In this document: one piece after another, positions 53,785 through 59,496 of the stretch
Position numbering within the stretch: position 1 is the stretch's first letter
Layout: the number at the start of each line of letters is the position of its first letter
Source: Clostridia bacterium
GTDB lineage: Bacteria; Bacillota; Clostridia; Oscillospirales; Acutalibacteraceae
DNA length: 59,496 nt
Assembly: GCA_017623235.1 (NCBI GenBank)
Contig: JAGAPN010000016.1
Span: 1 to 59,496 of the forward strand
Direction: 5' to 3'
Translations under genes and position numbers: made by a program
The notes under the pieces: generated by a model
What the model saw: the letters and a program-made list of their open reading frames with translations, nothing else
Databases searched by the model: none
Told to the model about the DNA's origin: nothing

Positions 53785-55503
53785 ATGCAAATTCCAAGAA
53801 AAGAATATCCCCGTCCCCAGTTTGTGAGAAGCGGCTGGCTTAACCTTAACGGTCAGTGGCAGTTTGAAATTGACAACGGACGCAGCGGCGAGGCCCGCGG
53901 TCTTTCCAATGAGGGCGCCGCCCTTTCGGGTGAAATTACCGTTCCCTTCTGTCCCGAAAGCAAACTTTCCGGCGTGGGCCATACCGACTTTATGTGCGGT
54001 GTATGGTACAAGCGTACCGTTACCCTTGACACCCTTGCTCCCCGTACCCTGCTCCATTTTGGCGCAGTTGATTACCACTGCAAGGCCTTTGTTAACGGCA
54101 ATCTCGTCGGCGAACACAAGGGCGGTTACGTTTCTTTCGCTTTTGATATAACCTCTGCCCTGCGTGAGGGTGAAAATGAGATAACAGTTTACGCCGAGGA
54201 TGATACCCGTGACCGTCTTATTCCCTCGGGCAAGCAGTCTTCAAAATACGGCTCCTACGGCTGCTACTACACCCGTACTACAGGTATCTGGCAAACCGTA
54301 TGGCTTGAATTTACCGCCGCCAACTACGTGGATTACGTAAAGTATTTCCCCAACGTTACTGACGGCAGTATTACCGTTGAGGCACAGCTTTGCGGTAAGG
54401 GCGATTTTACTTTTGACGTAAGCTTTGAAGGCAAGGCTATGGGCAGTTATTCTGCCAAGGCTGCCCAGGGCAAGCTGACCTTTACCGTTGACCTTGCTGA
54501 AAAGCATCTTTGGGAGGTTGGCCACGGTCGTCTTTACGACGTTGCCATCACCTTCGGCGAAGACAAGGCGGACAGCTACTTCGGCCTTCGCGAGGTAAGG
54601 CTTGACGGCTACAAGTTTCTTATAAACGGCAAGTCGGTATTCCAGCGTCTGGTGCTTGACCAGGGTTTCTACCCCGACGGCATCTACACAGCCCCCTCCG
54701 ACGAGGCCCTTGTTAAAGATATTCAGCTTTCCCTTAACGTTGGCTTTAACGGCGCCCGTCTTCACGAGAAGATTTTTGAAGAACGTTTCCTCTATCACGC
54801 CGACAAGATGGGTTATCTTGTTTGGGGCGAATATCCCGACTGGGGTCTTGACCACAGCTATGCCGACAACATTTACGGTATGCTGCCCGAGTGGATGGAA
54901 GAGGTAAAGCGTGACTTTAACCACCCTGCCATCGTTGGTTGGTGTCCCCACAACGAAACCTGGAATCAAAACGGTCATCAGCAACACGATGAGAGCATTG
55001 GCATTATTTACGACGTTACCAAAGCAATAGACACCACACGTCCCTGCATTGATACCAGCGGTAACTACCACGTCAGAACCGATATTTTCTGTGTGCACGA
55101 TTATAATCAGGACCCTGTTTCCTTTAAGGAGAACTACGACAAGCTTATGACCGAGGGCGTTCTGTTTGATAAATTCAGCCAGAGGCAGACCTACCGCGGA
55201 GAGGCCACCTTCCTCAGCGAGTACGGCGGAATCCGATGGATAGACGACCCCCAAAGGGAAAACGACCGCACCAAGAGCTGGGGCTACGGCAACGCTCCCC
55301 AGACCGAGGAAGAGTTTAAGTATCGCTTTAAGGGTCTTACCGACGCTCTGCTGGATAACAACAAGATGTTCGGTCTTTGCTACACCCAGCTCACCGACGT
55401 TGAGCAGGAGCAGAACGGTATTTACACCTATGACAGAAGAGAAAAGTTTGAAAGCAAATTTTTCTATGACATTATGAGCCGCAAGGCCGCTATCGAAGAC
55501 TAA
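53785..55503 (+). CDS. GH2 family glycosidase, short form
   Basis: 572 residues, no signal peptide. Sugar-binding domain (LNGQWQFEI...GVWYKRTVTL...FVNGNLVGEHKGGYVSFAFDIT), immunoglobulin-like domain, then the barrel. Acid/base Glu in GWCPHNETWNQ, nucleophile in FLSEYGGIRW. Short GH2 enzymes include beta-galactosidases, glucuronidases and mannosidases; specificity is open. AAAGGAGTGA precedes the ATG. Confidence 0.92.
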   Translation: MQIPRKEYPRPQFVRSGWLNLNGQWQFEIDNGRSGEARGLSNEGAALSGEITVPFCPESKLSGVGHTDFMCGVWYKRTVTLDTLAPRTLLHFGAVDYHCKAFVNGNLVGEHKGGYVSFAFDITSALREGENEITVYAEDDTRDRLIPSGKQSSKYGSYGCYYTRTTGIWQTVWLEFTAANYVDYVKYFPNVTDGSITVEAQLCGKGDFTFDVSFEGKAMGSYSAKAAQGKLTFTVDLAEKHLWEVGHGRLYDVAITFGEDKADSYFGLREVRLDGYKFLINGKSVFQRLVLDQGFYPDGIYTAPSDEALVKDIQLSLNVGFNGARLHEKIFEERFLYHADKMGYLVWGEYPDWGLDHSYADNIYGMLPEWMEEVKRDFNHPAIVGWCPHNETWNQNGHQQHDESIGIIYDVTKAIDTTRPCIDTSGNYHVRTDIFCVHDYNQDPVSFKENYDKLMTEGVLFDKFSQRQTYRGEATFLSEYGGIRWIDDPQRENDRTKSWGYGNAPQTEEEFKYRFKGLTDALLDNNKMFGLCYTQLTDVEQEQNGIYTYDRREKFESKFFYDIMSRKAAIED

Positions 55504-55536
55504 AAAAATCCCCTGCACGATGTGCAGGGATTTTTT
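55502..55536. terminator. Bidirectional terminator
   Basis: CCCTGCAC / GTGCAGGG (55511-55518 with 55522-55529) with A-run before and T-run after. Between the convergent GH2 and U32 genes. Confidence 0.93.
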
Positions 55537-57589
55537 ATTCTACGCCACGATAATAAAGTCCTCGGGTAAATTCGCAATCGGGTGCGGAGCCTGCCTTATA
55601 AGCGGCCAGTACCTCCTCTACCCTCTCGAAGGATTCATCGGTGAAATAGAGAAGCTGAAAATCGAGAAAATCATATTCCCGTTTGCGGTCGGCAAGCCAA
55701 ATTACCTTTGAATTAAGCAGCTCGCTGTAGCCGTTTGTGCATCTTACGGGGAAGGTTGTGCTTTTGCGGTCGGTAAGGCCCTCGTTTCTTCCACATTCGG
55801 CACAGGATACGCCGTTTTTAACGGGACAATTGCGGGTAAGCATCAGAGGCAGGCGGCCGTAGGAGATTATACCCTTTGGAAGGGCGCAGGAAAGCTCCGC
55901 CATATCCTTTATAAGCATTTCGGGTGAAAGCACCGCCGCCAAGGCCTGCTGCTCTGCCTGATACTCAAGGGAGGCAGAATTAAAAATATTATATCCGAAA
56001 TGAGCTACAGTACCAAGACCTGCGGTCTTTGCCAGCTCGGTAGCCGCAAGGGTTGAACAAAAGGCGACCCCTACCCCTTTTTCTTTAAAGGCGGCAAGAC
56101 GTGACAGGATATATTTTTCATTGGATATGCCACGGGGCAGCTCCACCGCCAAGGGGATATTATCGGGCAGAGCCTGGGTATCGGCATTTATGGGGATAAC
56201 CGCCAAATCACAGCCCTCTACCTTGCCCTTGAGCTGGGACAGATTGTCTACACGGATAACGGTTTTAAGGCTTTGGGGGCTGCTGACAAGCTTTTCCGTT
56301 TCAGGGAAAGGTAGTTCCTTTATATCGGGTCGCTTTGCCCTCAAGGCCGAAAGCTCATCAAGGGCGTCACGGCGCAGGGCGTTAAGGTCGGATATACGAA
56401 GGGACAGCCCCTGCCCTACGTCTGCCTCCAGGGTTTGGAAATAATAGGGTGTACCTCCGGTTTTGTTAAGCTTTTCGGTAACGGTGGCTACATCTAAAGG
56501 ACGGTTAATCGCAGGCTGTGGCACGGGGCCCGAAAGGGTTACCTCCTGCCTTCCATCGCTGACCGTAAGGGTAACGGGCATTTCTGCCGATATATTAACC
56601 CTGCCGATAAGGGGCACGGTCTGTCGGTCGTTACGATAAAGCTCATGCAGGGTGGCAAACACCGTATCGGCGGCGGTAACGTCATCCTTCGTTCTGATGC
56701 CGAACATATCGGGGCCGAGATTTCCTTTATAGTAACCGTCGGTAAAGCCCGAACGGGAAAAGACCTTTTCAAGGGCGGAGCCGATAGCCTCATCCACAGA
56801 GCCTTTATCCAGCATCTGTCGGCAGGCGGTTGTAGCGGCGGCCACGTATTCGGGCCGCTTCATACGTCCTTCTATTTTAAGAGAGGCTACCCCCATTTCG
56901 GCCAGCTCGCCAAGGTGTGGGATTAAAGACAGGTCCTTAAGGCTTAAATCGTAGCCCTTTCCTCCTTTTGCGGCAAAGGGCAGACGGCAGGGGCCTGCGC
57001 AAAGGCCACGGTTGCCGCTGCGCCCCCCAAGCATTGCCGACAGCAGGCACTGACCCGACATCGACATACAAAGAGCGCCGTGAACGAAAACCTCTACCTC
57101 CATAGCCTGTGCAGCGGCCTCCTTACAGAACTCTGCAAGCTCGGCCTTACTCATCTCCCGGGAAACCACAACACGGGAAAAGCCCAGCTCTTTCAGAGGC
57201 TTTATGGCGGCAGGAGAATGAACGGTAAGCTGGGTTGAGGCGTGAACGGGGAGTTCGGGCAAAACCTGTCTTATAATGCGTACAAAACCAATATCGGCGG
57301 TAATGACCCCGTCGATACCGCATTTTGCGGCCAGCACCGTCTGTTCTACTGCAGTTTTCATCTCTTTATCGGAAATTATTATGTTAAGGGTAAGGTAAAC
57401 CTTTACACCACGGACATGACAAAAAGCCACCGCTTCGGCAAGGGTGTCGGCGGTGAAGTTTTCGGCATTTCGGCGGGCGTTAAAGCTATCCAGTCCGAGA
57501 TATACGGCATCGGCGCCGCACCTAACGGCGGCAGTAAGCATTTCGGCGTTTCCTACGGGAGAAAGCACCTCGGGTTTTACAGTGGGCAT
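55535..57589 (-). CDS. U32 family peptidase / RlhA-like protein with DUF3656
   Basis: 684 residues. The N-terminal U32 TIM-barrel-like part has PEVLSPVGNAEMLTAAVRCGADAVYLGL, HASTQLTVHS, VFVHGALCMSMSGQCLLSAMLGGRSGNRG and SLKIEGRMKRPEYVA. A DUF3656-type middle follows, then a second barrel-like part with a Cys cluster (CPVKNGVSCAECGRNEG). Relatives include RlhA (23S rRNA C2501 hydroxylation) and UbiU/UbiV, which bind 4Fe-4S clusters. AAGGATGA precedes the ATG. Confidence 0.92.
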   Translation of the reverse strand: MPTVKPEVLSPVGNAEMLTAAVRCGADAVYLGLDSFNARRNAENFTADTLAEAVAFCHVRGVKVYLTLNIIISDKEMKTAVEQTVLAAKCGIDGVITADIGFVRIIRQVLPELPVHASTQLTVHSPAAIKPLKELGFSRVVVSREMSKAELAEFCKEAAAQAMEVEVFVHGALCMSMSGQCLLSAMLGGRSGNRGLCAGPCRLPFAAKGGKGYDLSLKDLSLIPHLGELAEMGVASLKIEGRMKRPEYVAAATTACRQMLDKGSVDEAIGSALEKVFSRSGFTDGYYKGNLGPDMFGIRTKDDVTAADTVFATLHELYRNDRQTVPLIGRVNISAEMPVTLTVSDGRQEVTLSGPVPQPAINRPLDVATVTEKLNKTGGTPYYFQTLEADVGQGLSLRISDLNALRRDALDELSALRAKRPDIKELPFPETEKLVSSPQSLKTVIRVDNLSQLKGKVEGCDLAVIPINADTQALPDNIPLAVELPRGISNEKYILSRLAAFKEKGVGVAFCSTLAATELAKTAGLGTVAHFGYNIFNSASLEYQAEQQALAAVLSPEMLIKDMAELSCALPKGIISYGRLPLMLTRNCPVKNGVSCAECGRNEGLTDRKSTTFPVRCTNGYSELLNSKVIWLADRKREYDFLDFQLLYFTDESFERVEEVLAAYKAGSAPDCEFTRGLYYRGVE

Positions 57590-57656
57590 TTAATCATCCT
57601 TAAGGTTTTATACCTACATAATAATACATTTTATTAAAATAATAAAGTCTTTTTTC

Positions 57657-57685
57657 TTTACTTTCGGCTTTTGAGATAATATAAT
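57657..57685 (+). promoter_or_regulatory. Probable promoter of the mutase gene
   Basis: TATAAT at 57680-57685 with a weak TTTACT (57657-57662) 17 bases upstream. Confidence 0.55.
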
Positions 57686-57715
57686 AGTATCATAAACCCT
57701 AAAAGGAGATATTTT

Positions 57716-58927
57716 ATGAAATATTTAGTTTTACTTTGTGACGGAATGGCCGACACTCCGTCTGAATATTTAAATGGTCACACCCCTATGGAGTTGGCCG
57801 ACAAGCCTAATATGGATTCCCTGGCCAGGGCCGCAGAAGTAGGCCTTTGCAAAACCGTCGCCAAGGGTCTGAAGCCCGGCAGCGACGTAGCCAACCTTTC
57901 GGTTATGGGCTACGACCCCACCGTTTCTTATACCGGTCGTTCACCCTTGGAGGCGGCGTCCATCGGTATCGACCTTAAGGATACCGACGTTACCCTGCGT
58001 TGCAACATAGTTACCCTGTCGGATGAGGAAAACTATGAGGACAAGACTATGGTAGACTACTGCGCAGGTGATATCTCCACCGCCGAGGCAGAGGAAATTA
58101 TTAAGACGGTACAGGAAAAGCTGGGTAATGATATTTACAGCTTTTATTCGGGTGTCAGCTACAGGCACTGCCTGGTTGTGGACGGCGGCACCACCGACCT
58201 TGGAAATATGACCCCTCCCCACGATATAAGCGGCAGGGTTGTAGGTGAATATTTAAGCACCTCGGAAAACGCCGCGCCCCTTATCGCTCTTATGAAAAAG
58301 AGCTATGAATTCTTAAAGGACAACCCCGTAAATAAAAAGCGTATTGCCGAGGGCAAAAACCCTGCAAACTCTATCTGGCTGTGGGGTGAGGGCACCAAGC
58401 CCGTTGTGGCTAATTTTAAGGAAAAGAACGGTGTTTCGGGCTGTGTTATTTCGGCAGTTGACCTGCTTAAGGGTATCGGCATCTGCGCAGGAATGGACAC
58501 CCCCGAGGTAGAAGGCGCTACGGGATATATTGATACCAATTTTGAGGGCAAGGCCGATGCGGCCATTAATGCATTCAAATCGGGCACCGAGCTGGTTTAC
58601 ATCCACGTTGAGGCCCCCGACGAGTGCGGACACCGCTGTGAGCCCGAAAACAAGGTTAAATCTATCGGTCTTATTGACAAGCTGATACTTGCTCCCGTTA
58701 AATCGGCGCTGGATGAAATGGGCGAGGATTACCGCATACTTATCTGCCCTGACCATCCTACTCCCCTGCTGACCAAGACCCATTCAAGTGACCCCGTTCC
58801 CTTTATGATATATGACAGCCGAAAGGCTATGTCGGGTGTTGAAACCTTCAACGAGAAGACGGCCCTGGCCACAGGTCTTTACATTGAACACGGTCCCTCC
58901 ATTATGGACAGACTTTTAGAGAAATAA
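57716..58927 (+). CDS. apgM: Cofactor-independent phosphoglycerate mutase, archaeal type
   Basis: 403 residues of the COG3635 family in the alkaline phosphatase superfamily. Metal and nucleophile motifs: CDGMADTP at the start, GSDVANLSVMGYDP (Ser nucleophile region), HVEAPDECGHR and CPDHPTP. Interconverts 3- and 2-phosphoglycerate. Some members of this family have been reported to act as homoserine kinases, so the role needs context that is absent here. AAAGGAG precedes the ATG. Confidence 0.9.
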   Translation: MKYLVLLCDGMADTPSEYLNGHTPMELADKPNMDSLARAAEVGLCKTVAKGLKPGSDVANLSVMGYDPTVSYTGRSPLEAASIGIDLKDTDVTLRCNIVTLSDEENYEDKTMVDYCAGDISTAEAEEIIKTVQEKLGNDIYSFYSGVSYRHCLVVDGGTTDLGNMTPPHDISGRVVGEYLSTSENAAPLIALMKKSYEFLKDNPVNKKRIAEGKNPANSIWLWGEGTKPVVANFKEKNGVSGCVISAVDLLKGIGICAGMDTPEVEGATGYIDTNFEGKADAAINAFKSGTELVYIHVEAPDECGHRCEPENKVKSIGLIDKLILAPVKSALDEMGEDYRILICPDHPTPLLTKTHSSDPVPFMIYDSRKAMSGVETFNEKTALATGLYIEHGPSIMDRLLEK

Positions 58928-58928
58928 A

Positions 58929-58958
58929 AAAAGAGCTGAACGAAAGTTCAGCTCTTTT
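58929..58958. terminator. Bidirectional terminator with GAAA tetraloop
   Basis: Thirteen-base-pair stem AAAAGAGCTGAAC / GTTCAGCTCTTTT around GAAA, between convergent apgM and glyQS. Confidence 0.95.
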
Positions 58959-58962
58959 AGTT

Positions 58963-59496
58963 TTAGAATTTAATTTTGGAGGCGATGTAGGCGTTAAGCT
59001 CTGCAATAGGAACACGAACCTGCTCCATAGTATCACGGTCACGAACGGTAACGGCCTTATCCTCAAGGGATTCAAAGTCGTAGGTGATGCAGAAGGGAGT
59101 ACCTATCTCATCCTCACGGCGGTAACGCTTGCCGATAGAGCCTGCGTCGTCATAATCCACCATAAAGTCCTTTGCCAGCATATCGAAAACCTCGCCTGCG
59201 GGCTCTGCCAGCTTTTTAGACAGGGGCAGAACTGCGCACTTGAAGGGAGCGAGGGCAGGATGCAGACGAAGAACTACACGGGTTTCACCCTTATCATCGG
59301 TTTCCTCATCATAAGCGTCGCAGAGGAAAGCCAGGGCTACACGGTCGGCACCCAGAGAGGGCTCAACAACGTAGGGAACGTAATGTTCGTTGGTTTCCTG
59401 GTCGAAGTATTCCAGGGATTTACCGCTGGCCTCCTGATGACGACCAAGGTCGTAGTTGGTACGGTCGGCAATACCCCAAAGCTCGCCCCAGCCGAA
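58963..59496 (-). CDS. glyQS: Glycyl-tRNA synthetase, 3' part only
   Basis: The frame is open to the right window edge, giving the C-terminal 177 residues. [28 protein letters not shown] (class II motif 3 with the Arg) and the anticodon-binding domain ([52 protein letters not shown]) are typical of the dimeric single-chain enzyme, not the two-subunit GlyQ/GlyS type. Confidence 0.95.
   Translation of the reverse strand, partial: FGWGELWGIADRTNYDLGRHQEASGKSLEYFDQETNEHYVPYVVEPSLGADRVALAFLCDAYDEETDDKGETRVVLRLHPALAPFKCAVLPLSKKLAEPAGEVFDMLAKDFMVDYDDAGSIGKRYRREDEIGTPFCITYDFESLEDKAVTVRDRDTMEQVRVPIAELNAYIASKIKF

Noticed and set aside
54241..55518. 425-codon minus-strand frame opposite the short GH2 gene
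   Set aside because: Shadow frame created by the codon bias of a strongly supported GH2 gene; no start signals and Val/Gly-rich composition.

Overview
The window looks like a chromosomal segment from a low-to-mid GC Gram-positive anaerobe of the Clostridia, probably of the Oscillospiraceae/Ruminococcaceae type. The reasons are a V-type (NtpFIKECGABD) ATPase, a T-box riboswitch, an L10 leader RNA, a class II GalT, a single-chain GlyQS-type glycyl-tRNA synthetase, strong GGAGG ribosome binding sites, frequent TTG/GTG starts, and many sigma-A promoters with an exact 17-bp spacer. I saw no phage, insertion sequence, integrase or CRISPR array. The assignment is inferred from gene content only.

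Layout. 1-8.6 kb: the 5' end of a minus-strand tRNA (probably Ala), then a long minus-strand operon read right to left: PucR/CdaR-like regulator, ftsE, ftsX, a coiled-coil M23 peptidase, an S41 protease, a VanZ protein, an unknown coiled-coil protein, a YerC/TrpR-like regulator, a methyltransferase and hslO. Most of these genes overlap by a few bases. 8.7-13.3 kb: csoR-copA copper efflux with a perfect CsoR-type operator, divergent from azlCD; a small charged protein; a low-molecular-weight tyrosine phosphatase. 13.4-16.5 kb: a PadR-HAAS-DUF4097 cassette and a DUF362 ferredoxin-like protein. 16.5-24.4 kb: a GH2-tyrA-pncB-lipoprotein operon divergent from galT and an AEC transporter. 24.4-28.7 kb: secE-nusG and rplK-rplA-rplJ-rplL, with a structured rplK leader, an L10 leader and rpmG. 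28.7-31.4 kb: rlmH, a WalJ-like hydrolase and murA. 31.4-41.4 kb: the complete V-ATPase operon with argH as last gene. 41.5-47 kb: brnQ, a DRE-TIM aldolase, and a COG2984-type ABC transporter behind a T-box whose specifier reads as Phe (UUC). 47-50.1 kb: a small XRE/membrane protein pair, tRNA-Val(GAC), trxA, a Crp/Fnr regulator and trxB. 50.2-55.5 kb: a sugar locus (HTH-PfkB fusion, lyxose isomerase, class II aldolase, AraC regulator, GH2). 55.5-59.5 kb: a U32 peptidase, an archaeal-type phosphoglycerate mutase and the 3' part of glycyl-tRNA synthetase.

How genes work together. FtsEX with the neighbouring EnvC-like M23 protein looks like a division or cell-wall hydrolase module. The V-ATPase K subunit keeps the sodium ligands known from Enterococcus hirae NtpK, so a sodium cycle is likely, and BrnQ next door is of a sodium-symporter family. 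The ribosomal genes carry autoregulatory leaders. The most novel-looking unit is the 50.2-55.5 kb locus. There a Cro/CI-type DNA-binding domain is fused to a PfkB sugar kinase, in an operon with an isomerase and an aldolase. A palindrome lies between -35 and -10 of that promoter, and its half-sites recur ahead of the GH2 gene.

Limits: all calls come from reading motifs, translations and spacing by eye. No database search or folding program was run. Promoters, operators and RNA structures are predictions. No stretch over about 300 bases lacks an explanation: the two longest gene-free stretches are 25.38-25.71 kb (promoter, L10 leader, hairpins) and 46.66-47.02 kb (T-box).
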